A stretch of 64,000 bases of DNA from an uncultured Draconibacterium sp. (GCF_963674925.1 NZ_OY771647.1:2867501-2931500), one strand, 5' to 3'; positions 17,349 through 26,319 are shown, counted from the first letter of the stretch. The notes: generated by a model not told the origin, from the sequence alone. Numbers and translations: made by a program.

Positions 17349-18754
17349 TATTCGGCCGGCTTAATATTCTGGTTAACACGGAAGAAATTGTCCGGATCGT
17401 ACTTCTTTTTTATCACCGACAGGCGCTCGTAGTTTTTCCCGTAACTGGCTTTAATACGTTCCTGTCCTTCATCCATAATAAAGTTAAGATATACGCCTCC
17501 CGATGAATAGGGATGAAGGGCTTCCCAATAGTCTTTTGCCCATTTGGTAATTTTCTCCGCATTAGCAGGATCAGGATCAATTCCTACAAATACACCGGCG
17601 TATTTTGCTTCACGATGAACCCATGGAGTATCATTTTTTCCAACACGGCCGGCAGCGCCACTAATTGGGTAGAGATGCATTTGTGACAGAGGGGTTGGAA
17701 TTTCGGAGCCAAATTTTTTGTGAAGAGCTGCAGCTTCATTCGGAATATCGTTAAAAAAGTCGGCCTTCCAATACCACTGTAATCCTGAAGGCATTAACCC
17801 ATCAAATAAGCTTTGTAAGGCGGGATAAGGCATTGCTCCAACAAGGTCTAAAACCGGATTCTTGTCCCTGATAGGCTTGAAAACTTCTTCACCGTTTTTA
17901 ACATCACCCGTGTAGCACCAAACAGCAGCGCAAAATTTCTTATTATGCAGATGCGGAGGGAATGGTGGACCGGGTATTTCCAATGTGGCTACAAATCCAT
18001 TTAAATCATCGGATGCACTATGAACAAATCCATGAAACCATTCCATGATTTCTTCTGTTTTTTCAATGGGCCAGAATGTTGGGCCGCCATAAATTGTGCT
18101 TAACGGATGAGCCTGAAATTTAAATGAAGTTACAATCCCGAAATTACCTCCTCCACCTCTGATCGCCCAAAAAAGGTCGGTGTTTTGTTTGTCATTTACG
18201 GTGACAAAACTGCCATCTGCCAAAACCATATCCGCCTCCAATAGATTGTCGATGGTTAATCCAAACTTGCGTGAAAGATAACCCACTCCACCACCAAGAG
18301 TTAAGCCTCCAACACCTGTGCTCGAAACTATCCCCCCGGGAACAGCCAATCCAAATGGATGTGTCGCATGATCCAGTTCATTTAGCGTATTTCCACCACC
18401 AACAAAAACTGTATTATCCGCTGTATTCACTTTGACAAATTTCAGACCTGCAAGATCTATTACCATGCCATTATCACAAGATCCAAGTCCACCTGCATTG
18501 TGACCGCCTCCCCGAACAGCTGTTAAAAGGTCATTTTTTCTACCGAAGTTCACCGAATAAATAACATCTGCAACATCAAGACATTGTACGATCAATCCGG
18601 GCTTTTTATCAATCATACCGTTATAGACCTTGCGAACATCATCATAAGTACTATCAGTAGCCGTTATTACCTCTCCTTTTAATCCATTTCTGAACTCATT
18701 GATCAGCTCCTGATCGATGTTTGATTTTTCACCGGATTTTAAAATTATTTCCAT
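17348..18754 (-). CDS. BBE-like FAD-linked oxidoreductase
   Basis: 468 residues. The FAD_binding_4 (PCMH) domain (about 45-220) has RGGGHNAGG, whose His is the usual site of 8-alpha-histidyl-FAD attachment, then GGGNTLNELD and GGVGYLSRKFGLTIDN. The Cys that makes the second covalent bond in bicovalent members is not evident, so single attachment is likely. The substrate domain follows. The C-terminal BBE segment (about 420-468) has SYGKNYERLSVIKKKYDP and FFRVNQNI. No signal peptide, so it is cytoplasmic. Family members oxidise sugars, alkaloids or aromatic alcohols. It lies downstream of, and on the same strand as, a regulator and a cupin. Its stop codon sits at the edge of an IS remnant. Confidence 0.88.
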   Translation of the reverse strand: MEIILKSGEKSNIDQELINEFRNGLKGEVITATDSTYDDVRKVYNGMIDKKPGLIVQCLDVADVIYSVNFGRKNDLLTAVRGGGHNAGGLGSCDNGMVIDLAGLKFVKVNTADNTVFVGGGNTLNELDHATHPFGLAVPGGIVSSTGVGGLTLGGGVGYLSRKFGLTIDNLLEADMVLADGSFVTVNDKQNTDLFWAIRGGGGNFGIVTSFKFQAHPLSTIYGGPTFWPIEKTEEIMEWFHGFVHSASDDLNGFVATLEIPGPPFPPHLHNKKFCAAVWCYTGDVKNGEEVFKPIRDKNPVLDLVGAMPYPALQSLFDGLMPSGLQWYWKADFFNDIPNEAAALHKKFGSEIPTPLSQMHLYPISGAAGRVGKNDTPWVHREAKYAGVFVGIDPDPANAEKITKWAKDYWEALHPYSSGGVYLNFIMDEGQERIKASYGKNYERLSVIKKKYDPDNFFRVNQNIKPAE

Positions 18755-18912
18755 GACTTTATAATTTTGGTTAATAATAAAAATTACTCATCCATTCTTC
18801 ACACCGATTGGGCATTACTGGGAATGTAATGTCAATTGTCTGAAATATTATCCTGGTAATCAAAGCTCAATTGAGTTGGGGGAGTAGTGCACGCAGGAGT
18901 GAGAGTTCTAAC

Positions 18913-20019
18913 TTATACGGCTATCTGCGATGGAAGGATACCATATTTCGCCTGAAAACACTTGGCAAAATACGAGGGGTTGCTGATGCCAACATCCAGG
19001 GCTATTTCGGTGATGTTTTTCTTTCGTTGTTTCATTAACGAAAGCGCTTTGCTCAGGCGCAGATCGCGAATAAAACCGTTTGGTGAAGTTCCGGTAAGAC
19101 TTCGGATTTTTCGGTACAAATGTGGCCGGCTAACACCGATTTCCCGGCTAAGTCTTTCCACATTAAACGATTCGTTGGGGTAGTGGCCGTCAACAATTGT
19201 AAACAAGCGGGTAAGAAAAGCTTCTTCTGCTTCATTCAGTACTTTTACGGTTTCTTTTTCGATTTCCTGATCGCAGAAAACACTGAGCTTACCAATAAGC
19301 GTTGAAGTGATAATTTCGCCGTTACCGGCAATCTTGCAAAAGCGATAACTTTGTTCTACAGCGCGTTCAAAAATGGCGTTTCCGTGATCGGTAACCGGCT
19401 GCCCAACGCTTATTCCCATTTTATACCGGATGTTCCAGCTGGCGTCTTTTTGTTCACCGATGTTTTTATTAAATGCCTCACGAATACCGATGGCACACTG
19501 AACGGCACTTTCGGGCGTGTAAAAGGTCGTAATAAGGGTGTCGTTCTGGAGTTGCCGTAAAATACGCCCCTGGAATTTATGAATATAATCAACAGCAACT
19601 TGCCGTGGTTTTTCAGGAAACTTTAATCGTTCGAAATCAATACTTTTTTTCACGGTGGTGAGCGAAATTATATCGAGCGTTAAAATAAAGCGGGAACCCG
19701 TGTCGGCCTGGCTGGCATTTTTCATTACAATGCCGTGGTCGAGTGCCTGGTCGTAGGCCATAAAGGCCGAATACATTCCGCCGTCAACCTCAACAAGGTT
19801 ACATGTTTCTATATCGTTGGCCTCTTTGTGTACGGCGCGGCATGCTTCTTTGCTTGGGCCTTCCATCAGGCAAAACACCATGCCATCTTTTTCGTTCACC
19901 CAGAACTGGTGGTATTTTACCTTGTATTTCGACTGAACTGCAATGTCTTTGAGGTGTGCTTTTTTAGCTTCTTCGAGTTTTATGCCGGGGGTGATGTGGT
20001 AATCCATAAATAGTGGCAT
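18913..20019 (-). CDS. AraC-family regulator with N-terminal DUF4242 and cyclase-like domain
   Basis: 368 residues if started at MPLFMDYHIT, which aligns with the DUF4242 N-terminus and the paralogue at 24933; in-frame ATGs at 20049 and 20103 would extend it. Domain 1 (about 1-82) is DUF4242 (FCLMEGPSKEACRAVHKEA). Domain 2 (about 110-255) resembles a class III nucleotide cyclase (LTLDIISLT, FQGRILRQLQNDTLITTF, YKMGISVGQPV). Both metal-type Asp positions seem kept, but the substrate Asn equivalent reads Glu. Domain 3 (about 265-368) is an AraC HTH pair ending GISNPSYFAKCFQAKYGILPS. It is likely a transcription factor sensing a small ligand through domains 1 or 2. Neighbours on the strand are the cupin upstream and the FAD oxidase downstream. 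Confidence 0.82.
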   Translation of the reverse strand: MPLFMDYHITPGIKLEEAKKAHLKDIAVQSKYKVKYHQFWVNEKDGMVFCLMEGPSKEACRAVHKEANDIETCNLVEVDGGMYSAFMAYDQALDHGIVMKNASQADTGSRFILTLDIISLTTVKKSIDFERLKFPEKPRQVAVDYIHKFQGRILRQLQNDTLITTFYTPESAVQCAIGIREAFNKNIGEQKDASWNIRYKMGISVGQPVTDHGNAIFERAVEQSYRFCKIAGNGEIITSTLIGKLSVFCDQEIEKETVKVLNEAEEAFLTRLFTIVDGHYPNESFNVERLSREIGVSRPHLYRKIRSLTGTSPNGFIRDLRLSKALSLMKQRKKNITEIALDVGISNPSYFAKCFQAKYGILPSQIAV

Positions 20020-20110
20020 AAGTGCAGTTTTTATAAGTTCGGTATACATTGTAACATGGCGTTGTAATAAATAGTTCATCAGGCAATTACGCAGGTGCAA
20101 CAATAAAGCC

Positions 20111-20602
20111 TTAGTCGTTTGATGACTGGGCTTCCTGCATTTCTTTCATTTTCTTTTCCAGGTGCTCGCCCAGATGGTGCATCCCTTCTTCGGGGCTAAA
20201 GCTTACCAATAGCAGGTCTTCCAATACTACCCCGGTATGTCCGGGTTTCATATAAAAAGCTTCTCCCTTTTTAAAGGTCTCTTTGCTTCCGTCATCGTAT
20301 TCAATTTCAATGGCGCCTTCAACTACGTAGCCCCAATGAGGTACCTGACAGAGATCGTTTTCCAGACCTTTGAGTAGTGGACTGAAGTCGGTGCCTTTGG
20401 GCGCATTGTTAATGTCGACGGTCATTCCTCCCCATCCGTGAATCATTGGTAATGCTCCGTCAGACGGGAAATCATCGAGCTGAACATGTGTTACCTCGGG
20501 AATGTCGTTGGTGTTTAGAACAACCTTCCCTTTCTGAGAGAAGGCTGTTGAGCTAATAAAAATAAGGGCAAAAAAACATACAATAATTTTAATTTTTTTC
20601 AT
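20111..20602 (-). CDS. secreted cupin-domain protein
   Basis: 163 residues. Signal peptide MKKIKIIVCFFALIFISSTAF, cleavage near SQKG. A single cupin barrel (about 75-145) carries QVPHWGYVVEGAIEIEY (motif 1 with a single His and Glu) and GEAFYMKPGHTGVV (motif 2 with His), enough for a metal site. The tail is charged (LEKKMKEMQEAQ). Probably periplasmic. It lies upstream of the DUF4242-AraC regulator on the same strand and has a good promoter box at 20659-20666. Enzymatic role unknown. Confidence 0.82.
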   Translation of the reverse strand: MKKIKIIVCFFALIFISSTAFSQKGKVVLNTNDIPEVTHVQLDDFPSDGALPMIHGWGGMTVDINNAPKGTDFSPLLKGLENDLCQVPHWGYVVEGAIEIEYDDGSKETFKKGEAFYMKPGHTGVVLEDLLLVSFSPEEGMHHLGEHLEKKMKEMQEAQSSND

Positions 20603-20658
20603 GACTTTAATTTTAGTTAAACTGTTAATGGACAGCTATTCTGGTCGCATTGTTATTA

Positions 20659-20666
20659 CAAATTTA
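20659..20666 (-). promoter_or_regulatory. -7 promoter box TAAATTTG
   Basis: The minus strand reads TAAATTTG, an exact match to the Bacteroidota TAnnTTTG -7 consensus, 57 bases ahead of the cupin start. The same octamer lies upstream of 23346 and 24627. Confidence 0.65.
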
Positions 20667-20887
20667 CGCCAATACGACTATGCCAGTCGAACACAGATGA
20701 ATCATTAAATGCAACATTTGTATCATTGATGTGTATGCGGGGATGATGATTCATTATTTCTCATTTTAAATTGTACATAAACAATAGTATCTTGGTCAAT
20801 CCTTTCCGGTTTGTTGAATAGATGATGCGGCGGGAGAGGAGTTATTTTTTTTATGAGATACGAATATTGAAGAAAAGACAGATAATA

Positions 20888-21871
20888 ATGAAGACACGAC
20901 AGTTAGGAAAAAATGGTTTTGAAGTAAGTGAAGTTGGTTTGGGAACCTGGCAGATCGGAGCCGATTGGGGGAAGAATTTCCCAAGCGAAAAGGCATTGGA
21001 TATTTTAAACACAGCAGTCGAAAACGGAACTACTTTTTTTGATACCGCTGATGTTTATGGCGCCGGACAAAGCGAAAAATTTATCGGTGAGTTTTTAAAG
21101 CAAACGGATAAAAATATTAAAGTGGCTACCAAGTTTGGGCGTGGCGGTGATGTATTTCCCGATTCGTATTCAAAAGATGCCATGCGAAAATCGATTGAAG
21201 GATCTTTGTCGAGGCTGGGAGTGGATGCACTGGATTTATTGCAACTGCACTGTATACCGACCAGAGAATTGCAAAAAGGCGATGTTTTCGACTGGCTGCG
21301 CGATTTTAAAAGCGAAGGCCTGATTAAAACTTTTGGTGCGAGTGTTGAATCGGTAGACGAAGGATTGTTATGCCTCGGGCAGGAAGGAATACAATCCTTA
21401 CAGGTAATATTTAATATTTTCAGGCAGAAACTGGTAACCGGGTTATTACCACAGGCCGAAGCAAAAGGAGTTGGTATTATTGTACGTTTGCCGCTTGCCA
21501 GTGGTTTGCTCACCGGGAAGTTTAATAAAAATACGACCTTTGAGAAAAACGATCACAGGAACTTTAATAAAGATGGCGAAGCGTTTAACGTAGGAGAGAC
21601 TTTTGCCGGTTTGCCTTTTGAAAAAGGTGTTGAACTGGCCGATGCCTTAAAAAGTTTCGTTCCCGATGATATGAATATGGTACAGTTGGCACTGCGATGG
21701 ATTCTCGACCACAAAACTGTTTCAACCGTTATCCCCGGAGCAAGCTCTCCGAAACAGGTAACAGGAAATAGTGCTGCTTCTGAAATGGCTCCGTTGACCG
21801 ATGAACTTCACGCTAAATTGTCGGAATTTTACCTGTCGCGTATTCATGATTCAATTCGTGGTGTATACTAA
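20888..21871 (+). CDS. aldo/keto reductase
   Basis: 327 residues from ATG 20888 (MKTRQLGKNGFEVSEVGLGT); the in-frame extension to 20822 is unlike the family. (beta/alpha)8 AKR fold with catalytic Asp (FFDTADVYG) and Tyr (VYGAGQSE), Lys (VATKFGRGG) and His (LLQLHC). The NADPH-binding end has VIPGASSPKQV. Cytoplasmic NAD(P)H-dependent carbonyl reductase of the YajO/auxin-induced-type subgroup; substrate unknown. Divergent from the cupin. The downstream lipoprotein starts 40 bases later and may be co-transcribed. Confidence 0.92.
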   Translation: MKTRQLGKNGFEVSEVGLGTWQIGADWGKNFPSEKALDILNTAVENGTTFFDTADVYGAGQSEKFIGEFLKQTDKNIKVATKFGRGGDVFPDSYSKDAMRKSIEGSLSRLGVDALDLLQLHCIPTRELQKGDVFDWLRDFKSEGLIKTFGASVESVDEGLLCLGQEGIQSLQVIFNIFRQKLVTGLLPQAEAKGVGIIVRLPLASGLLTGKFNKNTTFEKNDHRNFNKDGEAFNVGETFAGLPFEKGVELADALKSFVPDDMNMVQLALRWILDHKTVSTVIPGASSPKQVTGNSAASEMAPLTDELHAKLSEFYLSRIHDSIRGVY

Positions 21872-21911
21872 ATTTACCGGGAGTGCGTTAACTTTTAAAG
21901 AAAAATCAGTA

Positions 21912-22475
21912 ATGCCAAAAAATACAAAGTTTTTCGTTTTGTTTTTAGTGCTTGTCTTAAATGCCTGCATTTTTAATAACGACGACGATAAGCCCAAATC
22001 GTATTTGTTTGTTGAAAAATTTACCCAAACTGAAGGAGTTCTGATTTCCGGTCCGGAACCACCATCAATGCAAATTGATTTTCCGACTTATCGTTATGAT
22101 TCTGAGTTAAATACACTGAATGGTATTATCGATTTTGAAATCGACAAAAACCTTCGATTTATATATGGTAGTGGAACCTGTTTATCAGGTACGGCAGGTG
22201 GCGGATGTGGTACCGGACTAACAGGTGTTTACGAAATACCTTTTAAACAGGGAGCGTTTGAAATGCTGAAAATTGAGGATGACGGTACGATACGATTTAT
22301 TTACGAAGACGAGGTATTTAGTTTGGGTGCAAATGAAGAACATGCAGTGGTGATTTCCTACTTGGATACTACCGATATGGATGGGGTAAACAGTATCTCT
22401 GAAATTACCAGTACGCTTACTATTTCGAATTTTGGTTTTATCAATGAGGAAGATGTTATTTCGTGGGAATGGTAA
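21912..22475 (+). CDS. lipoprotein of unknown function
   Basis: 187 residues from ATG 21912. Type II signal peptide (FVLFLVLVLNAC, lipid Cys about residue 19). The mature part is acidic and beta-rich with a CLSGTAGGGCGTGLTG loop containing two Cys that could form a disulfide. A longer in-frame start at 21801 would lie within the reductase gene and lose the signal peptide. No family recognised. Followed by a shared terminator. Confidence 0.75.
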   Translation: MPKNTKFFVLFLVLVLNACIFNNDDDKPKSYLFVEKFTQTEGVLISGPEPPSMQIDFPTYRYDSELNTLNGIIDFEIDKNLRFIYGSGTCLSGTAGGGCGTGLTGVYEIPFKQGAFEMLKIEDDGTIRFIYEDEVFSLGANEEHAVVISYLDTTDMDGVNSISEITSTLTISNFGFINEEDVISWEW

Positions 22476-22537
22476 TGCCAGACCATAAATAATCAACTCT
22501 TATCCCGGGCAGATAAATCATTTTTGGTGCATAATGA

Positions 22538-22574
22538 AAAGGCCATCTCGGAAATAACTTCCGAAACGGCCTTT
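22538..22574. terminator. bidirectional hairpin terminator
   Basis: AAAGGCC...TCGGAA pairs with TTCCGA...GGCCTTT between convergent genes. The minus strand ends CCTTTTC and the plus strand CCTTTG, so it is better for the minus-strand gene. A near copy lies at 23818-23859. Confidence 0.75.
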
Positions 22575-22602
22575 GTAAAAACCTTCTAAGTAATACGTTT
22601 AA

Positions 22603-23346
22603 TTATTTGTTTGCAAAAAGTTGCGAAAGTTGTTCGTAGCTATCAACGCTTTTAACGTCTTGTGCGAGTTTTTCTTCCAGGATGTCTTTGTCTCCTCCCA
22701 GTTTCCTGAAACGATCAACATAGGCCTGAGCTGCTTCGGTATTTCCGCGGTCAACTTCGCAAAGAGCCAGCATATATAAAGTACTTTGGTCGTATGGACG
22801 GTAGCGGACGGCAGTCTCGAAATGTTTGATTGCTTTTTTGGTTTTCTGGTCAAAGAATAATTTTTCAGATCCTTTGGTGAAATGGTCCCGGGCAATTTCA
22901 GTAAAATCGCGATCTTTAGCTGCCGATTCGGTCATTCCCAGTTTTACCTGAATAGCTATTTCTTTTTCCATGGCTACCGGAACTCCATTGTTTTTACCAG
23001 GCATCCACATATAATCGGTTCCTTCCAGTATACTTGTAATTAGGTTGTCAACTGTTGGCGAAACGCTGTTTACCACTTTAATCTCCGACAAACTTCCATC
23101 GGTATTAACAGTAAATTTAACCACTTCGGTACCATCAGTTATCTCACCATTTTCTGCATCGTATTTAAAATTGTTGGCGATGTAGGTTTTTAGCGAATTT
23201 GTATTATCAGCAGGACTATACTTAACCGCTGTAAATTTAGGAGGAGTTACTTCCACATCTGTCATCATGTAGGGAGGTACATTTTCTTGTGCATAAGCAA
23301 ACAGGGTTGCCAACATACAAACGAATAATAATTTCATTGTTTTCAT
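22603..23346 (-). CDS. secreted TonB-C-like/TPR protein, paralogue 1
   Basis: 247 residues. Signal peptide MKTMKLLFVCMLATLFAYA, mature start QENVPP. Residues about 45-130 resemble a TonB C-terminal (energy-transducer) domain (VVKFTVNTDGSLSEIKVVNSVSP ... WMPGKNNGVPVAMEKEIAIQV). Residues about 150-220 look like two TPR helices (GSEKLFFDQKTKKAIKHFE, YDQSTLYMLALCEVDRGNTEAA). There is no transmembrane anchor, so it is not a true TonB. About 65-70% identical by eye to the gene at 23887-24627. A tandem duplication included the promoter block and terminator. Confidence 0.85.
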   Translation of the reverse strand: MKTMKLLFVCMLATLFAYAQENVPPYMMTDVEVTPPKFTAVKYSPADNTNSLKTYIANNFKYDAENGEITDGTEVVKFTVNTDGSLSEIKVVNSVSPTVDNLITSILEGTDYMWMPGKNNGVPVAMEKEIAIQVKLGMTESAAKDRDFTEIARDHFTKGSEKLFFDQKTKKAIKHFETAVRYRPYDQSTLYMLALCEVDRGNTEAAQAYVDRFRKLGGDKDILEEKLAQDVKSVDSYEQLSQLFANK

Positions 23347-23543
23347 GACTTTGAGTTTTAATAGTTTTCAAATTTTAATCTTTAATAGTTTTCTGTTGTT
23401 TCTATATTTCTGTTTTCATTGTTATCCTTTATCATAATTTAGAACTTTTTGATCCATTTTATAACACCGTTTAATGTCTAAAATTTGTTGGGTTTAATGT
23501 GTTTGTGTCCGACTTCAGTATTGGTTTAATTACTTGTTACTTG

Positions 23544-23620
23544 CAAATTTACGGCGGAAGATGTTGCAAGTGTTAGCAATTTTGATTCAAAAAAAGGTAA
23601 TAAAAGACCAAAAGGTATTA
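23544..23620 (-). promoter_or_regulatory. promoter with conserved upstream block, paralogue 1
   Basis: The minus strand has -7 box TAAATTTG at 23544-23551, about 200 bases ahead of the start codon. Upstream of it, the plus-strand reading TTTGATTCAAAAAAAGGTAA and AAAGACCAAAAGGTATT (to 23620) matches the block in front of the second paralogue at nearly every position. The likely role is an activator site. Confidence 0.6.
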
Positions 23621-23817
23621 AAATGTGTATTTGTACAATTTCAATCTATCATTTGTTATCTGACGTTTTAATCCCGTAAACGAGTAACAAGTTGTGAATT
23701 TTTGATTCGTGGATTATAAAGCATTTCGGAGATTACCGGCACGCATCCCGTTTTGAATTTCTTATTGGGGAAACGTTACTGAGTGGAATTGATAATTAAC
23801 AACTCTGGATCGGAATA

Positions 23818-23859
23818 ATAAAAAGGCCATTCCCAAAATACTTTCCGGAAACGGCCTTC
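23818..23859 (-). terminator. intrinsic terminator
   Basis: On the minus strand GAAGGCC...TTTCCGGAAA...GGCCTTTTTATTATT. It ends the 23887-24627 gene and is related to 22538-22574. Confidence 0.85.
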
Positions 23860-23886
23860 ATAACACTTTCGTGTGTACGTTTATTA

Positions 23887-24627
23887 TCAATTGTTTGCAA
23901 AAAGTTGCGAAAGTTCGTCGTATGCTTCCATGCTTTTTACTTTCTGAGCCAGGTTTTCTTCCAGGATATCCAGATTTCCTCCTTGTTTCTTAAATCGATC
24001 GATATATGCTTGTGCTTTCTGAGAATTTCCCCGATCCAGTTCGCAAATTGTCAACATGTACAGCGTAGCCTGATCGTATGGTTTATAGCGAATCGCTGAT
24101 TCAAAATATCTAACGGCTTTTTTGGTTTTTCCGTCAACAAATAATTTTTCAGCACCTTTGGAAAAATGACCTTTGGCAATTTCAGTAAAATCACGTCTAT
24201 CTGCCGAAGTTGATGTTGGGCCTACTTTAATCTGAATAGCAATTTCTTTTTCCATGGCTACCGGGACTCCGTTGTTTTGACCCGGTTTCCACATATAATC
24301 GGTTTCTTCCAAAATTCCTGTAATAAGGTTGTCGATGGTTGGTGAAACACTGTTTACAGTATGAATGTTCGACACAGTTCCATCAGTGTTTACAACAAAC
24401 TGAACGACCTGTGTTCCTTCACGAACCTGTTCAGATTCGGTCTGGTTTGCAAAGCGTTGCGCAATATAATTTTTTAATGAGTTTGCATCGTCAGCTGTGT
24501 ATTTTACTGCTGTAAATTTTGGTGGCATTACTTCTACATCGCCCATCATGTGCGGAGGTACATTTTCTTGTGCATAAGCAAAAATACTTGCTATCATGCA
24601 GATAAATAAAATTTTAATTGTTTTCAT
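23887..24627 (-). CDS. secreted TonB-C-like/TPR protein, paralogue 2
   Basis: 246 residues, same layout as 22603-23346: signal peptide MKTIKILFICMIASIFAYA, mature start QENVPPHMMGDVEVMPP, TonB-C-like domain (about 45-130, VVQFVVNTDGTVSNIHTVNSVSP) and a TPR pair (about 150-220). Both copies keep the same reading frame length and key aromatic residues, so neither looks decayed. It lies immediately downstream of the DUF4242-cyclase-AraC regulator gene on the same strand, but has its own promoter box. Function unknown; an envelope or periplasmic scaffold is a guess. Confidence 0.85.
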   Translation of the reverse strand: MKTIKILFICMIASIFAYAQENVPPHMMGDVEVMPPKFTAVKYTADDANSLKNYIAQRFANQTESEQVREGTQVVQFVVNTDGTVSNIHTVNSVSPTIDNLITGILEETDYMWKPGQNNGVPVAMEKEIAIQIKVGPTSTSADRRDFTEIAKGHFSKGAEKLFVDGKTKKAVRYFESAIRYKPYDQATLYMLTICELDRGNSQKAQAYIDRFKKQGGNLDILEENLAQKVKSMEAYDELSQLFANN

Positions 24628-24835
24628 GACTTTGAGTTTTAATTGTTTTCAAAAAATGTTAATTCTCTCTTTTAAATTGTTTTCTGTTATTGTTTCTATT
24701 GCTCTTTTTTTCGTTGTTTTCTTTTTCTGAATAAAAACTTCTTATCCAATTCGTCTGGATGTACTCTAAATAAAATCTCTCGGGTTTAATGTGTTTGTGT
24801 CGGATATCAAATCAGGTTCATAGACTTCTTACCTA

Positions 24836-24912
24836 CAAATTTATGGCAGAATCTAATACGAGTGTTATCAAGTTTGATTCAAAAAATGATAATAAAAGAC
24901 CAAAATGTATTT
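24836..24912 (-). promoter_or_regulatory. promoter with conserved upstream block, paralogue 2
   Basis: Minus-strand -7 box TAAATTTG at 24836-24843, and the block TTTGATTCAAAAAATGATAA / AAAGACCAAAATGTATT (about 24874-24912) just upstream, ending 20 bases from the regulator stop codon. It is shared with 23544-23620. Confidence 0.6.
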
Positions 24913-24932
24913 TAAATGCAGAAGTGCAGATT

Positions 24933-26033
24933 TTAAAATTCCAGTTGGTAGTAAGAAGGTTTTATCCCGAATTCTTTTTGAAAACATTTCGAAAAATAGG
25001 ATGGACTGCTAAAACCTGTATCGAAAGCAATTTCAGATATGTTACCATTTTTATTACGAAGGAGTTCTTTGGCGCGGCTCAGGCGATAGGCTTTAATAAA
25101 CGAATTGGGAGACTGTCCAATAAGCATTTTCATTTTTCTATAGATCTGCGATTTACTGCAGCCCAGCTGTCGTTCAAGCATTGAAGCATGTAGATCCTGG
25201 TTTTGCCAGTACTTTTCCATGTAATCCATTAGTTCAGTTAAAAACCGAACATCATCGGGTGAAACCGATTTTATGCGGTTCCCTTTTATAACCACTTTCA
25301 TACTTTCGTTTTGAAATTGATTTCGCACTTCGAGAGTAATCAGAATTTTTGATGTAGAAACGTAACACAACCTTTTGGCCAGTTTTACCGCTTGTTGAAA
25401 TTCTTTACTATCGTTATTACTCAGAAAACAAACGCTTATTCCAACTTTTAGAAATAACTGTTGTTCCAGGGTTTTAATTACCGGCGTAAAGTCTTTATGC
25501 ATTTTTAAAGCACAATCAACAGCAGCACTCACCGAATCAAAAGTAAGTTGCGAAGCATAATGGTCGCGTTTAATTATAGTCCCTTTAAAGTGATCGCTGT
25601 ACTCAACCAACAGACTTTTAAAATTTTTCTGAATTGCACCCCGATCATTTGCCGCCATGCTGTACAACTCATTCGATTCAATACTGAGTGCCATTATAGT
25701 TATAAGCGGTCGGGTGGCAATACTGCCGATATCAACTTTTTTGGTTTCGGTTTCTTTTTCAATTTGTTTTAGAAAAAAATCAATTATTCTTGAATCGACT
25801 TCGATAATATGGTTGGGCACATTCGCATGTTCTTCCTTGTGCAGTTGTTCCACACAGCTGCGATCGGGGGCTTCAAACAAACAAAAGGCTATTTTTCTTA
25901 TCTCGTCGAAACAATAACCCAGTTTCCGGCAGTTGTAACGGTCCTGAGTTTGCAAATCGCGAAGATGTTTTTCTGCTATTGTAATGCTGGGGGTGTCTCC
26001 GTTAAGCTCATGACTATCAATAAAATATGGCAT
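24933..26033 (-). CDS. AraC-family regulator with N-terminal DUF4242 and cyclase-like domain, paralogue
   Basis: 366 residues, start MPYFIDSHEL. Domain 1 (about 1-82) is DUF4242-like (FCLFEAPDRSCVEQLHKEEHA). Domain 2 (about 105-245) is a more degenerate class III cyclase-like fold: the first metal Asp position reads Ala (TIMALSIESNE), the second is kept (KRDHYASQLTF), and the base-binding Asn position reads Lys. Domain 3 (about 260-366) is an AraC HTH pair (QLGCSKSQIYRKMKMLIG, ISEIAFDTGFSSPSYFSKCF). Architecture identical to the 18913 gene. A sensor-regulator without enzymatic cyclase activity is likely. The tandem TonB-C/TPR genes next to it are the obvious candidate targets. Confidence 0.83.
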   Translation of the reverse strand: MPYFIDSHELNGDTPSITIAEKHLRDLQTQDRYNCRKLGYCFDEIRKIAFCLFEAPDRSCVEQLHKEEHANVPNHIIEVDSRIIDFFLKQIEKETETKKVDIGSIATRPLITIMALSIESNELYSMAANDRGAIQKNFKSLLVEYSDHFKGTIIKRDHYASQLTFDSVSAAVDCALKMHKDFTPVIKTLEQQLFLKVGISVCFLSNNDSKEFQQAVKLAKRLCYVSTSKILITLEVRNQFQNESMKVVIKGNRIKSVSPDDVRFLTELMDYMEKYWQNQDLHASMLERQLGCSKSQIYRKMKMLIGQSPNSFIKAYRLSRAKELLRNKNGNISEIAFDTGFSSPSYFSKCFQKEFGIKPSYYQLEF

Positions 26034-26181
26034 ATTCTCAAGCTTTAATTAGTGGTTAAATACATGGGAATTACCAGAAAGTATATAAGGATAACCGGGT
26101 TAACATGGATGCAAAAGTGGTAATTAGAGAAACGCTTGGGTTGAGTAAATGTTCAGGTTTGTTGTTAATTATTTGAATCAA

Positions 26182-26189
26182 CAAATGTA
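26182..26189 (-). promoter_or_regulatory. -7 promoter box TACATTTG
   Basis: The minus strand has an exact TAnnTTTG match about 150 bases ahead of the regulator start at 26033, giving a leader of about 140 bases. No gene is seen in 26034-26319. Confidence 0.6.
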
Positions 26190-26319
26190 AATGCTATGTT
26201 GCTGGTATTCTATCAAAATGTTGCTTTTTAATTGTGTATTTAGTAACTTATATAATTGAAATTCAAGTATTAAGAGTGTGCTTTTCTTTTGTTGTTTATT
26301 CAACTAAAATCAAAAAATT

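Larger units (their letters stand above)
23347..23886. other. 540-bp intergenic stretch between the paralogues
   Basis: Holds the leader and promoter of the downstream paralogue, the conserved upstream block (23577-23620) and the terminator of the upstream paralogue (23818-23859). No gene is visible. Confidence 0.65.
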
